Source: Verrucomicrobiia bacterium (GTDB taxonomy: Bacteria; Verrucomicrobiota; Verrucomicrobiia; Limisphaerales; JAEYXS01). From it: a DNA stretch of 64,000 bases. Position numbers and translations under genes: made by a program. Location of the stretch: positions 248,001-312,000 of the forward strand of contig DASWYF010000022.1 of NCBI GenBank assembly GCA_036405135.1, in the 5' to 3' direction. Shown here piece after piece: positions 27,949 through 36,807 of the stretch; within the stretch, counting starts at the first letter, position 1; each line of letters starts with the position of its first letter. Under the pieces are notes generated by a model. It saw only the letters and a list, made by a program, of their open reading frames with translations, was not told the origin of the DNA and did no database searches.

Positions 27949-28374
27949 ATGAGCGATATCATTTACCCCCGTAGCCCGCGTGAAACGATGAGCGGCTGGA
28001 TGCATCTACCGCGTTACCTCGACAAGGTGCGTCTTCACCTCGCAGGGAAGCTGCATGCGGATTATCAGCCTAACTTCGGCAAAGGCTTTGATAGTGCGTG
28101 GTTGAAAGCAGCCGGACTGGTTCATGAACAATTTATCGAAGTGGTGAGGGGCACAGTCACGGATGGGGAAGTGGCTGATTGGGTGACCAAGAACGTACAG
28201 AAGACGGATGCAGATAAGAAGGCCCACGCTGATGGTATGCTGAACTATCCCAAGGCGGACGATGCCGCTATGCAGGAGCGCCTGAAGCAGCGTAAGGAAT
28301 CCGCCGGACTGTCACATCGTGATGATATCAAGACGTTCGTGGATTTCATTGATGCGGATGAGAAGCGGAAGTAA
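27949..28374 (+). CDS. DUF5069 domain protein
   Basis: A 141-aa cytoplasmic protein of the DUF5069 family, recognised from the opening LPRYLDKVRLHLAGKLHADY and NFGKGFDSAWLKAAGL. The family is common in Verrucomicrobiota and Planctomycetota and has no assigned function that I know. ATG 27949 (MSDIIYPRSPRE) was preferred over an earlier in-frame start at 27913 because homologues begin near here. A bidirectional terminator separates it from convergent lysS. Confidence 0.85.
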   Translation: MSDIIYPRSPRETMSGWMHLPRYLDKVRLHLAGKLHADYQPNFGKGFDSAWLKAAGLVHEQFIEVVRGTVTDGEVADWVTKNVQKTDADKKAHADGMLNYPKADDAAMQERLKQRKESAGLSHRDDIKTFVDFIDADEKRK

Positions 28375-28402
28375 GCGGAGCGCGACGAAAAATATAAAAA
28401 GC

Positions 28403-28437
28403 AAAACCCTCGTTTGCGTAATGCAGACGAGGGTTTT
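28403..28437. terminator. Bidirectional terminator between DUF5069 gene and lysS
   Basis: AAAACCCTCGT and ACGAGGGTTTT form an 11-bp stem around a 13-base loop. The A and T runs at its ends allow it to work on both strands between two convergent genes. Confidence 0.88.
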
Positions 28438-28452
28438 GTGTTTAAATATGAA

Positions 28453-29916
28453 CTACTGTTTCGGCTTCAATTGCGGGAACAGGATCACGTCGCGGATGCT
28501 TTCCTGGCCGAGCAGCATCATGCAGAGGCGGTCGATGCCGATGCCGATGCCGCCTGCGGGCGGCATGCCGTGCTCCAGCGCCACGAGGAAGTCCTCGTCC
28601 AGCTTCTGTTGTTCGCCACCGGCCTGATGCTCCAGCGTTTCACGCTGTTGGATCGGGTCATTCTGCTCGGTGTAACCCGGAGAGATTTCCTGGCCGTTGA
28701 TGCAGCACTCGAAGACTTCGACCGTCGTCGGGTCGTCTGGCGTGAGCTTGGCGAGGGGAACGAGTTCCTTCGGTAGATGCGTCACGAAAGTTGGATTGAT
28801 GAGCTTGGGCTCGATCAGTTTCTCGAACACCGCGCCGGTCACTTCGAAATCTTCGTAACCGGCGGCGATATCGCCTGCGAGTTTCAGGTCTTCGACCGCA
28901 CGGCGACGGCGTTCAGCGGGAGTTACATCGAACCAGTCGTTGCCAGCGACTTCGCGCACGAGGTCTTTGTATTTCGCGCGGCGCCAGTGCGTCAGGTCGA
29001 TAGTTTTGATGACCTTGCCCTCTGCGTCCTTGTGCTCGATCACCAGTGTGCCCAAGACTTTTTCGGCGATGCCCTTGATGAGCGATTCCACCGTCTCCAT
29101 CATCGTCTCGTAATCGCCGAAAGCGCAGTAAGCTTCCAGCATCGTGAACTCCGGATTGTGACGGCGGGAGAGACCTTCGTTACGGAAGTTCTTGCCGATC
29201 TCGAACAGGCGATCAATACCGCCCACGAGCAGGCGCTTGTGATACAGTTCCAGTGCGATGCGCAGGTAGAACTCGCAGCCGAGCGCATTGTGGAACGTCT
29301 TGAACGGTTGCGCGGCAGCACCACCGGGGATGGGTTGCATCGCGGGCGTTTCCACTTCCACATAGCCGCGGGAATGGAAGAAGCCGCGGATCTCATGGAT
29401 GATGGCGCTGCGTTGCAGGAAGACTTTCTTCACATCGTCGTTGGCGATGAGGTCGAGATAGCGCTGGCGGTAGCGCACTTCCATGTCTTCCAAGCCATGC
29501 CACTTGGCCGGAGGAGGGCGGAGGGACTTGGCGAGGATGGTGAAGGCTTCGAGCTTCACAGAAATCTCACCGGTCTTGGTGGTGAAAAGGGTGCCCTTCA
29601 CACCGATGAAGTCCGCGAGGTCGAGATGGCGGAACACGTCGAACTGTTCTTCGCCGATGACGTTCTTTTGCGCGTAGACCTGGATGCGACCGCTCTGGTC
29701 TTTGATGTCGATGAACATGGATTTGCCCATGTCGCGATGCGCGGTGATGCGTCCGGCCAGTTCCACCGGGCGGCCTTCCGTGTAGTTCGCGCGGGCTTCA
29801 GCGCATTTCTCCGTGGGCGTAAACTTGTTACGGAACGGGTCGATGTTCTTGCTGCGGAGCGAGGCCAGCTTGGCCTTGCGCTGTTCAATCAACGAATTTG
29901 TCTCGTCCATACTCAT
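28453..29916 (-). CDS. lysS: Lysyl-tRNA synthetase, class II
   Basis: Charges tRNA-Lys with lysine. The N-terminal OB-fold anticodon-binding domain (about 50-150; VELAGRITAHRDMGKSMF) is followed by the class II catalytic domain with motif 1 (IHEIRGFFHSRGYVEVETP), motif 2 (FRNEGLSRRHNPEFTM) and motif 3 (GGIGIGIDRLCMML). The length is 487 aa, normal for bacterial LysS. The start at 29916 (MSMDETNSL) was preferred over the open frame reaching 30048, whose extra 44 residues lie in repeat-rich spacer; ATG 29910 is also possible. Confidence 0.96.
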   Translation of the reverse strand: MSMDETNSLIEQRKAKLASLRSKNIDPFRNKFTPTEKCAEARANYTEGRPVELAGRITAHRDMGKSMFIDIKDQSGRIQVYAQKNVIGEEQFDVFRHLDLADFIGVKGTLFTTKTGEISVKLEAFTILAKSLRPPPAKWHGLEDMEVRYRQRYLDLIANDDVKKVFLQRSAIIHEIRGFFHSRGYVEVETPAMQPIPGGAAAQPFKTFHNALGCEFYLRIALELYHKRLLVGGIDRLFEIGKNFRNEGLSRRHNPEFTMLEAYCAFGDYETMMETVESLIKGIAEKVLGTLVIEHKDAEGKVIKTIDLTHWRRAKYKDLVREVAGNDWFDVTPAERRRRAVEDLKLAGDIAAGYEDFEVTGAVFEKLIEPKLINPTFVTHLPKELVPLAKLTPDDPTTVEVFECCINGQEISPGYTEQNDPIQQRETLEHQAGGEQQKLDEDFLVALEHGMPPAGGIGIGIDRLCMMLLGQESIRDVILFPQLKPKQ

Positions 29917-30049
29917 CCAATCAATAAATAGAGCCTCGTATAGAACACGGAAGGGCGGGGGATGTCCAAGGTTTTTGGTCGGCCCCCAATGGCAGTGTGG
30001 GTGTATTGGGGCACTGCTCCCAATTCGAAAAACCGTTGGCGCGCTCACT

Positions 30050-30102
30050 CCTCACCCCGGCCCTCTCCGCCGAAGCTCGGCCTGTCTATAGAGGAGAGGG
30101 AG
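30050..30102 (+). repeat. Palindromic intergenic repeat, copy 1
   Basis: CTCACCCCGGCCCTCTCC at the left and GAGGAGAGGGAG at the right, with a variable centre. It belongs to the same family as 32389, 33697, 35525 (inverted) and 35659. Confidence 0.75.
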
Positions 30103-30216
30103 AACATTTGTCGCCTGCAGAATGGATATGGCAGTCATTGGCGGACGGAATTTCCAGGTTCAAATTTAAATGAGCGCCTCCTCTCCCCAGCCCTCTCCTC
30201 CTGCTACCGCTGGAAG

Positions 30217-30413
30217 CTGAGCATTACCCACAAGTCTATAAAGCGTGAATGAACAAGACAGAGGACAGGGAGAGCTGTGTTTTTCGGGGGCCGGTTTCAT
30301 TTGAGAGGTCGGCGGTGAAGGCCAAAGTCAGGGCAAAGCGGCAGCTTTGCCCCACCTTAATAAGGAAGTTCCCGCTGGCTGGACGCTGGTGACCACTTAT
30401 GGGTAATGCTCAG
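30217..30413. repeat. Inverted repeat pair, 18-base arms
   Basis: CTGAGCATTACCCACAAG (30217-30234) and CTTATGGGTAATGCTCAG (30396-30413) are reverse complements at 17 of 18 positions, about 160 bases apart. Spacer sequence between them has no gene. Confidence 0.6.
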
Positions 30414-30557
30414 GCTGGAAGAGAGGGAGCTGGAGGGTTGTTGGCTTTCCTGAGGCATGAGTGTTTCGGGTGGCATTAACAGGGTACGCACAGACCTGTG
30501 GGGGAGATACGTAGAATCACGGAAATCGGTTTCGATTGAACGAATTCATGGGGTATT

Positions 30558-32165
30558 ATGTCCATTGATACGAAGGCAAATGGCTGTCAGAATAGTTCGA
30601 TAGCCACCAAACGGGAACGATCCCGGCCAACTGAAACTGATAGATTTATGAAATACTTACGCATGTCGCTCGCGGGTCTGACGGCAGCCCTCGTAGGCGG
30701 TATCCTCGTATTTGCCGTGCATGAAGGTGTGACGCAGGAAAAAGCTGCACCGAAAAAGAACGAAGTCCCCAAGTTCAACATCCAAGAGAAGTCCATCACC
30801 AGAACTGGGCCGAACATGTTGACCTTTGCTCCGGTGGTCAAAAAGGTGACTCCGAGCGTGGTGAGCGTTTACTCCACGAAAACGGTGAAGGTGAACAATC
30901 AACGGCGCAATCCGCTCTTTGATCACCCGATGTTCCGCGACTTTTTCAATGACCAGGAAGAGCAGCAGAACAGCCGTCGTCCCCGCCAGCATGAGGAGAC
31001 GGGTTTGGGCTCTGGTGTGATCGTTTCGGAGAATGGTTACATCTTGACGAACAATCACGTGGTGGATGGTGCGGATGAGATCAAAGTGGCTCTCTATAAC
31101 GGCAAGGATGAGTATACGGCACAAGTCATCGGCAAGGACGATAAGACGGATATCGCCATCTTGAAGATTGATGCGAAAGGTCTTCCGGCGGTCACGATGA
31201 CCAGCAGTGATACGCTGGAAGTGGGTGATGTGGTGCTCGCTGTGGGCAATCCTTTCGGTGTCGGCCAAACGGTGACGATGGGTATTGTCAGTGCGACACA
31301 ACGTCGTGGCTTGGGTATCACGGGTTACGAAGATTTTATCCAAACGGATGCTTCGATCAATCCGGGTAACTCCGGTGGTGCGCTAGTAGATGCGGAAGGC
31401 CGTCTGGTCGGTATTCCGACGGCGATCTTTAGCCGTAGCGGTGGTAATCAAGGCATCGGTTTTGCGGTGCCGGTGAACATGGCCCGCTACGTGATGGAAC
31501 GATTGATTGAGGGTGGTCGCGTGGTGCGTGGTTATATGGGGCTGCGTTTGCAGCCGGTTTCCTCCGATCTGGCCAAGGCGTTTAATTTGAAATCACAGAA
31601 TGGCGCTATCGTCGCGCAAGTGATGCCAAACTCTCCGGCTGCCAAGGCTGGTTTGAAGGCGGGTGATGTGATCTTGGACTTCAACGGCAAGAAAGTGGAA
31701 GACGATGATCAGCTCCGCTTGTGGGCCTCGCAGACCAATCCCGGCACGAAGGTGCCGGTGAAATTGGTACGCGAAGGCAAAGACAAGACGATTGATGTGA
31801 CGCTTGCCGAGTTTCCGGCAGATGAAGTGCTGGCCAGGAACTCAGGCGGCAAGGCGGCTCCGGCTGTTCGTGAGGATGCTTTGGAAGGTGTCGAGGTCGG
31901 TGATCTGGACACCCAGACCCGTCGTCAAATGGGTATTCCTACCAACATTCAGGGTGCCTTGGTGACGAATGTGGATGAAGAATCGCCAGCCTATAAGGCC
32001 GGACTTCGTGCAGGGTCCGTCATCATGAGCATCGACCAGAAGGCAGTGAAGACTGCTGATGAGGCGGTGAAGCTGAGTGAAGAGATCACGGCCAAGAAGA
32101 TCCTGCTCCATGTCTGGTTCCGTGATACCACGACCTTCATGGTGGTGGATGAGAGCAAGAAGTAA
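30558..32165 (+). CDS. htrA: HtrA/DegP-type periplasmic serine protease
   Basis: A Do-family envelope protease and chaperone for misfolded exported proteins. The trypsin-like domain has the triad His167 (TNNHVVDG), Asp198 (KTDIAIL) and Ser272 (NPGNSGGAL). Two PDZ domains follow (about 320-415 and 430-530; GYMGLRLQPV, and GALVTNVDEESPAYKAGL). A membrane/signal segment is AGLTAALVGGILVFAV. Start choice is open: ATG 30558 has a weak GGGG site, while ATG 30648 (MKYLRMSLAGL) gives a normal signal peptide and is biologically attractive. A terminator follows the stop. Confidence 0.93.
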   Translation: MSIDTKANGCQNSSIATKRERSRPTETDRFMKYLRMSLAGLTAALVGGILVFAVHEGVTQEKAAPKKNEVPKFNIQEKSITRTGPNMLTFAPVVKKVTPSVVSVYSTKTVKVNNQRRNPLFDHPMFRDFFNDQEEQQNSRRPRQHEETGLGSGVIVSENGYILTNNHVVDGADEIKVALYNGKDEYTAQVIGKDDKTDIAILKIDAKGLPAVTMTSSDTLEVGDVVLAVGNPFGVGQTVTMGIVSATQRRGLGITGYEDFIQTDASINPGNSGGALVDAEGRLVGIPTAIFSRSGGNQGIGFAVPVNMARYVMERLIEGGRVVRGYMGLRLQPVSSDLAKAFNLKSQNGAIVAQVMPNSPAAKAGLKAGDVILDFNGKKVEDDDQLRLWASQTNPGTKVPVKLVREGKDKTIDVTLAEFPADEVLARNSGGKAAPAVREDALEGVEVGDLDTQTRRQMGIPTNIQGALVTNVDEESPAYKAGLRAGSVIMSIDQKAVKTADEAVKLSEEITAKKILLHVWFRDTTTFMVVDESKK

Positions 32166-32199
32166 CTTGTGGGGAATTTGGTGTGCGATGGGTGCGAGT

Positions 32200-32224
32200 G
32201 CGGCGGTGTCCATGACACCGCCGC
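32200..32224 (+). terminator. Terminator after htrA
   Basis: GCGGCGGTGTC and GACACCGCCGC form a perfect 11-bp stem with a CAT loop, followed by TTTCTTTT. Confidence 0.9.
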
Positions 32225-32581
32225 TTTCTTTTGGTAGTTGGTCACTCTAGTGGCTTTATGTTTCGACGAAAGCAACTTTACTCAAAAAGCTTTCGGAGCA
32301 CGGGGCTGAATGCTTCGTCGGACCGCAAACGGGCGTATCTCGGCACTTCCCTACAGAGGCGGAAGAAAAGGACGGGAGGAAGCCCGGCACCCCTCACCCC
32401 GGCCCTCTCCCCTCCAAGGGGCGAGGGAGATGGAGCGTTGTTCTGCTTTCCTGTGCCATCGGCATTTTGAGGACAGTGCGCTGATGCGCCAGTTGCAAGC
32501 GGACCCATTACTTTCTTTTAGCTGTAATTGCGGTAAGGTTGGAGTAGTGATAGGCAGTGATTTGGCAACGGGAAAAGGGAT
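32225..32581. other. Spacer between htrA and the DnaJ-like gene
   Basis: About 360 bases without a credible gene. It contains one copy of the palindromic repeat (32389-32430). The short frames reading LTPALSPPRGEG and similar arise from that repeat. No other signal was seen. Confidence 0.65.
32389..32430 (+). repeat. Palindromic intergenic repeat, copy 2
   Basis: ACCCCTCACCCCGGCCCTCT to GGGGCGAGGGAGA, with the inner stem CCCCT-CCA-AGGGG. Nearly identical to the copies at 33697 and 35659. Confidence 0.85.
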
Positions 32582-33643
32582 ATGGCTGTGCAGTATAAGG
32601 ACTACTATCAAGTTTTAGGTGTGGTACGGACGGCGTCGGATGACGACATCCGCAAGGCGTTCCGTAAATTGGCGCGGGAGTATCATCCCGATGTGGCCAA
32701 GGACAAGAAGAACGCCGAGGACAAATTCAAGGAGATCAATGAGGCCTACGAAGTGCTGAGTGATCCCGAGAAGCGCAAGAAGTACGACGAGCTGGGAGCC
32801 AACTGGAAACAGGGTGCAGATTTTCGTCCGCCGCCGGGATGGGGAGGCAATGGTCAGCGGCGTCAACGTCGGCGCAGCAGCAGCGGGGAGCAGGGGAGCC
32901 CGGAAGATTTTGAATTTCACTTCGGTGGCACCGGGTTCAGTGATTTCTTTGAGCAATTTTTTAGCGGTGCAGGACAGGGCGGTGGTCGCAGCGGTTTTCA
33001 GAGCAGTGGCGGATTCGCTGGTGATGGCGGTCCATTACGAGGAAGCGATCTGGAGGCGGACATCATGGTCACGCTGGAGGAAGCGGTGCGCGGCTCGGTG
33101 CGCACAGTGAATGTGCGACGCAATATCACCTGCCCGCAGTGCCACGGTACTGGTGCGGTAGGGCAGCATGGGTGTCCGCAATGCCGTGGCGAAGGGATGA
33201 TCGGCAAGCTGGATAATTATCAGGTGAAGATTCCTGCGGGTGTGCGTGAAGGGCAGAAGCTGCGTCTGGCGGGGAAGGGTGAGGCAGGCCATGGGCAGGG
33301 ACCAGCGGGTGATTTATTTCTGCAAGTCAGACTCGCGCGGCATCCGGACTTTTCTGTGCAAGATTCTGATCTGACGTATGAGTTGGATCTCGCACCGTGG
33401 GAAGCGGTGCTGGGAACCAGTGCGGATGTGCCTACGTTACACGGGAATGTTTCGATCAAGATTCCGGCTGGCACCAATAGCGGACAGAAACTTCGCATAC
33501 GTGGGAAAGGGCTGCCGAAAGAAGGTGGGCAAGGTGATCTGTTTGTGGTTGTCCAGATCAAGCTGCCTACGAAAGTGAGTGATGCGGAGAAGGAGCTTTG
33601 GGAGAAGCTGGCGAAGGCTTCGAGTTTTAATCCGAGGGAGTGA
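32582..33643 (+). CDS. DnaJ/CbpA-like co-chaperone with half zinc-finger region
   Basis: A J-domain protein that should stimulate DnaK. The J domain (residues 1-72) includes the HPD tripeptide in [12 protein letters not shown] Gly/Phe-rich linker (about 75-155) leads to the substrate-binding C-terminal barrels. The cysteine region has only two of DnaJ's four CXXCXGXG repeats ([16 protein letters not shown]), enough for one zinc site; canonical DnaJ has four and CbpA none, so this is an intermediate type. No dnaK or grpE is nearby. Palindromic repeats flank it on both sides. Confidence 0.92.
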   Translation: MAVQYKDYYQVLGVVRTASDDDIRKAFRKLAREYHPDVAKDKKNAEDKFKEINEAYEVLSDPEKRKKYDELGANWKQGADFRPPPGWGGNGQRRQRRRSSSGEQGSPEDFEFHFGGTGFSDFFEQFFSGAGQGGGRSGFQSSGGFAGDGGPLRGSDLEADIMVTLEEAVRGSVRTVNVRRNITCPQCHGTGAVGQHGCPQCRGEGMIGKLDNYQVKIPAGVREGQKLRLAGKGEAGHGQGPAGDLFLQVRLARHPDFSVQDSDLTYELDLAPWEAVLGTSADVPTLHGNVSIKIPAGTNSGQKLRIRGKGLPKEGGQGDLFVVVQIKLPTKVSDAEKELWEKLAKASSFNPRE

Positions 33644-33696
33644 TGTAGATTGACGATTTGCAGGATTAGGCTGTGTTTGTTGATGGAAATGCGGGC

Positions 33697-33737
33697 ACCC
33701 CTCACCCCGGCCCTCTCCCCTCCGAGGGGCGAGGGTG
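33697..33737 (+). repeat. Palindromic intergenic repeat, copy 3
   Basis: ACCCCTCACCCCGGCCCTCT to GGGGCGAGGGTG in the 148-base gap after the DnaJ-like gene. The inner stem is CCCCT-CCG-AGGGG. Confidence 0.85.
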
Positions 33738-33791
33738 TAGTATCTTCGAACTTTTTCTACCCGTTTTTCTGTTCGAAATTTATAGCAGCTT

Positions 33792-34571
33792 CTAAAAAAA
33801 CACGCTCAATTTGTTGCCGACTTGCAGTTTCAGGTGCTTTGCTACGGAGCCGCCATTGATGGCGATTTCTAGGAAACCGGTGGAGCTTAAGATGGCTAGC
33901 ACAGTACCGCGTTTTGCTTCGGAATAACTTGCTTTTGGAGCGCCGAGTGAATGTTTTTTGATGCGGATATCGGCTCGTTGCCATTCTTCTTCAGTCAGGG
34001 AGTTGTGCGCGATGTTCGTGATGGCATTGCCGAATCTGTCGATGTGGAGGATTTCTCCTTGGATGGTTTGTGCCGAGCGCTTGGGAGTGGGCCATGGCAG
34101 TTCCCCCCAAGATTCTATTTTTGGTCCAAGGGTCGAGAATTTCTTGCCAGCGGCCAGATGGGCGGCGACGGGTGAGAAAATGTCTCTGCCATGAAAGGTG
34201 CGGCTCACGGGTTTTTGGAAATACTTTTCGTTCGTGATTTGGCGGGCGCTACGGATGTTGTGATCTCTGAGAGCCCAGGTGAGCAAACCATTGTCAGGGC
34301 CGATGAAGGTCGCTTTATCTGTTTGTATGGCGATGGCGCGACGTTCACTGCCTACGCCGGGGTCAACTACGGCGACGTGGATGCTATTCTTCGGGAAATA
34401 AGGTGTGGCAGCCATCAGCGCAAAGGCACCGGCGCGAATATCGCCCGGGGCGATTTCATGGGTGATATCGACTATGTGTGTGCGTGGTTCGATGCTGAGA
34501 ATGACACCTTTCATGGTGCTGACGAACCAATCGCTGGTGCTGAAATCTGTGGTCAGGGTGATGACGCTCAC
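33792..34571 (-). CDS. S-adenosylmethionine hydroxide adenosyltransferase (DUF62 family)
   Basis: A 259-aa member of the family that includes fluorinase and SAM hydrolases, which cleave S-adenosylmethionine to adenosine and methionine using water or hydroxide. Family features seen are TLTTDFSTSDWFV at the N-terminus, VVDPGVGSERR, FIGPDNGLLTWA and TFHGRDIFSPVAAHLA, plus the C-terminal barrel with FGNAITNI. The second residue pattern of the halide-binding loop of fluorinase was not seen, so plain hydrolase activity is likelier. It is divergent from the SDR gene, with a palindromic element in the gap. Confidence 0.9.
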   Translation of the reverse strand: MSVITLTTDFSTSDWFVSTMKGVILSIEPRTHIVDITHEIAPGDIRAGAFALMAATPYFPKNSIHVAVVDPGVGSERRAIAIQTDKATFIGPDNGLLTWALRDHNIRSARQITNEKYFQKPVSRTFHGRDIFSPVAAHLAAGKKFSTLGPKIESWGELPWPTPKRSAQTIQGEILHIDRFGNAITNIAHNSLTEEEWQRADIRIKKHSLGAPKASYSEAKRGTVLAILSSTGFLEIAINGGSVAKHLKLQVGNKLSVFF

Positions 34572-34615
34572 GGTTGGAATATAATTGCAGAAAGGGCATT
34601 TGAAACGAACATTGT

Positions 34616-34766
34616 GCTTAAGTAAGGGTGTGATTTAAAACGGGTGAGGGTAACCTGACTGGCTCCGGCGGACGTCGCGGACTGCCGGCTGGAATCCGGC
34701 AGCACGGGTCGCGTGATTCGTCGCGGCTCACCAACGCTCGCCCGATTTTAATCACACCCCTTAAGT
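34616..34766. mobile_element. MITE-like element with 30-base inverted ends
   Basis: Left end CTTAAGTAAGGGTGTGATTT and right end ATTTTAATCACACCCCTTAA are imperfect inverted copies over about 30 bases (roughly 27 matches). The 150-base interior is strongly palindromic and contains the CTGCCGGCTGGAATCCGGCA unit. It has no gene and fills the promoter region of the SDR gene. Confidence 0.5.
34681..34705 (+). repeat. GCCGGCTGGAATCCGGC palindromic repeat, copy 1
   Basis: A 25-base unit built on CTGCCGG-N7-CCGGCAG, identical to 36808-36832. Confidence 0.8.
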
Positions 34767-35471
34767 ATGGCGAAAACAGAACGCAAAGTGGTGGTGATCA
34801 CGGGAGCAACGCGCGGATTGGGCCGGGCGATGGTGGATGAATTCATCTGGCAGGGGCATACGGTGTTGGGTTGTGGCCGGTCAGCCGAGCAGGTGGACGC
34901 GTTGACTAATGCCTATGGCCCGCCGCATCTTTTTGACATCGTGGATGTGACCGATGATGGGGCGGTAAAAAGATGGGTGGCGCGCTGTGTGGATCATGCG
35001 GGTGCGCCGGATCTTTTGCTCAATAATGCGGCCATCATCAATCGCAGTGCGCCGCTTTGGGGTGTTTCTGCCCAGGAGTTTTCCGAGGTCATCGATATCA
35101 ACATCAAAGGCGTGGCGAATGTCATCCGGCATTTCGTGCCGGAGATGATGGAGCGGGGAAAGGGTGTGATCGTGAATTGGAGTTCTGGTTGGGGACGTTC
35201 CACGTCGCCGGAGGTCGCGCCGTATTGTGCGACGAAATGGGCGATTGAAGGGCTGACGCAAGCGCTTGCGCAGGAATTGCCGGAAGGTCTGGCGGCGGTC
35301 GCGTTAAATCCCGGTATCATCAATACGGAGATGTTGCGCAGTTGCTTTGGTGGTTCGGCGGAATCTTATCCTTCGCCGGATGAGTGGGCAAAGCGGGCGG
35401 TGCCGTATCTGCTTTCGTTGAACAGCCGAAATAATGGGCAGCCGCTGACGGTGCCGGGGATACCTACCTAG
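34767..35471 (+). CDS. Short-chain dehydrogenase/reductase
   Basis: A 234-aa classical SDR. The dinucleotide-binding motif TGATRGLG covers residues 12-19, then LLNNAAII. The catalytic residues are Ser139 or Ser140 (NWSSGWG), Tyr153 and Lys157 (PYCATKWAIEG). The Arg after TGAT suggests NADP(H) preference, an inference. The substrate is unknown. Its ATG lies directly against the inverted end of the MITE-like element, so its promoter must be inside that element or absent. Confidence 0.92.
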   Translation: MAKTERKVVVITGATRGLGRAMVDEFIWQGHTVLGCGRSAEQVDALTNAYGPPHLFDIVDVTDDGAVKRWVARCVDHAGAPDLLLNNAAIINRSAPLWGVSAQEFSEVIDINIKGVANVIRHFVPEMMERGKGVIVNWSSGWGRSTSPEVAPYCATKWAIEGLTQALAQELPEGLAAVALNPGIINTEMLRSCFGGSAESYPSPDEWAKRAVPYLLSLNSRNNGQPLTVPGIPT

Positions 35472-35524
35472 AGGTTTTCATGAAATGTTTCAGGACAATA
35501 ACTGGTGGGCTGTGTGAAATGTTT

Positions 35525-35574
35525 CCTCTCCTCTTAATGAGGAGAGGTCGGTTCCGCACGAAGCGGAACCGGGT
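35525..35574 (-). repeat. Palindromic intergenic repeat, inverted copy with two hairpins
   Basis: CCTCTCCTC-TTAAT-GAGGAGAGG is followed by GGTTCCGC-ACGAA-GCGGAACC and GGGTGAGGAG. Read on the minus strand it becomes CTCCTCACCCGG...CTCTCCTC, the same family with a different centre. Confidence 0.75.
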
Positions 35575-35658
35575 GAGGAGTGAATCGAAGCACAGGGGAG
35601 CCGAGCTTTTATTGAGTAATTCCGGGCTGAAGAAAATAACGCTTTTGTGCTACGGCTC

Positions 35659-35700
35659 ACCCCTCACCCCGGCCCTCTCCCCATTGAGGGGCGAGGGTGA
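35659..35700 (+). repeat. Palindromic intergenic repeat, copy 4
   Basis: ACCCCTCACCCCGGCCCTCT to GGGGCGAGGGTGA, inner stem CCCC-ATTGA-GGGG. It lies 60 bases before the MBL-fold gene. Confidence 0.85.
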
Positions 35701-35761
35701 TGTTCATTCGGAGCTTTTACTTCCAATCCCATACCGAAGTGTCTGACAGGCTTTAAATGAT

Positions 35762-36367
35762 ATGGGCATTGTGGCTACAGAGGTGCAGGAGATATTGCCC
35801 GGGGTGTTTCGTTGGGAATGTTTTTCGCCGGAGCATAAGGTTGAGTTGACTTCGCATGCGGTTCTCGTGGATGGACAGCTTTTCATTTTTGATCCTATTG
35901 GGCTAACCGTGTCCGCGAAGCAAAGGCTGCTTTCCGATCATCATGTGGCCGCCATTGTGCTGACGAACGAGAATCACGAACGCAGCGCGGACGAGTGGCG
36001 AAAAGAAACGAACGCGCCTGTGTGGGCGTCGGCGGAGGCGAAGCTTGTTTTGGAGAATGTGAATCGTTGGGAAGCTGGGACTGTAAGGTGGAACTCATGG
36101 GAGATTGTTCCTTTGCCCGGTGGAGCAGGGGGCGAGGTGGCTTTGTGCTGGCGCGAGCGTTCTTTGGTTGTGTTAGGTGATGCGGTCTTCAATCTGCCGA
36201 AGTATGGTTTTGATGTGCTACCGAAGAAGTATTGCCGTGATCAGGCTATGCTGAAGACCTCGTTGCTTAAGTTGATCGAGATGCCGTTTGATACGGTAAT
36301 ATTCGCACATGGCACTCCTTTATTAAAGGTGGCCTCAGTCAAAATCCGTGAATTAGTAGATGGCTAA
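35762..36367 (+). CDS. MBL-fold hydrolase-like protein with altered metal motif
   Basis: A 201-aa protein with a metallo-beta-lactamase fold outline: SHAVLVDGQLFIFDPIG near the N-terminus, IVLTNENHERSADEW in the place of the HXHXDH motif, VVLGDAVFN, and FAHGTPLL at the C-terminus. The first motif keeps only one of its histidines (ENHERS), as in several MBL relatives whose activity is unknown, so metal binding may be reduced to one site or lost. It partly overlaps the next small frame. Confidence 0.8.
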   Translation: MGIVATEVQEILPGVFRWECFSPEHKVELTSHAVLVDGQLFIFDPIGLTVSAKQRLLSDHHVAAIVLTNENHERSADEWRKETNAPVWASAEAKLVLENVNRWEAGTVRWNSWEIVPLPGGAGGEVALCWRERSLVVLGDAVFNLPKYGFDVLPKKYCRDQAMLKTSLLKLIEMPFDTVIFAHGTPLLKVASVKIRELVDG

Positions 36368-36413
36368 ACGATTGTTCCTTGCGACTTCACCGCTACACCC
36401 TTACGTTGACCAC

Positions 36414-36686
36414 ATGGCGAAGGCGCCCAAAAAGAACAGCAAAGCCAAGGCGATGATGCTTGGCGTGGGTTTGGATACGGATGGTCACAAGCGCGTGACC
36501 AAGGGAGATAATTTTACCCTCGTGGGCGGGAGCAAGGATACGCACGAGGAGATGACGGAGAAGGCCATCAAGATCAATGAGAAGCTGAAGACTCGCGGCA
36601 AGACGTTGGAATCCGTCAGTCGCGAGGAGTTTGATGACATCGCGCATGCAGTGGGGCTGCGACGGCCTAATAACGACTCGAATTAA
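36414..36686 (+). CDS. Small hypothetical protein (90 aa)
   Basis: A lysine-rich soluble protein beginning MAKAPKKNSKAKAMM, with an acidic/basic C-terminal helix region (EKAIKINEKLKTRGKTL, then SREEFDDIAHAVGLRR). No family was recognised. ATG 36414 gives a natural N-terminus; the frame also opens at 36360, overlapping the MBL-fold gene stop by 8 bases, so coupling to that gene is possible. Confidence 0.6.
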   Translation: MAKAPKKNSKAKAMMLGVGLDTDGHKRVTKGDNFTLVGGSKDTHEEMTEKAIKINEKLKTRGKTLESVSREEFDDIAHAVGLRRPNNDSN

Positions 36687-36807
36687 GGTGCGGGGGGGCA
36701 TCTCGGCATTGCCCCAATAAGAGGAAGTTTGTTGGCCTGCCGCGCCTGGCGGAGAACGGGTCGGGCTGGGTTATTTGAACCGGGCGTTGTCTGGTGAAAG
36801 ACCCTTT

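Larger units (their letters stand above)
29917..30557. other. Repeat-rich spacer between lysS and htrA
   Basis: 641 bases with no credible gene. It holds one full copy of the CTCACCCCGG palindromic repeat family (30050-30102), a diverged partial copy at about 30175-30270, and an inverted pair of 18-base arms (30217 and 30396). Promoters for lysS and htrA must lie here but none is clear. Confidence 0.7.

Noticed and set aside
35480-35746. Plus-strand frame of 88 codons
   Set aside because: Made up of two palindromic repeat copies; the peptide LTPALSPLRGEG is the translation of the repeat.
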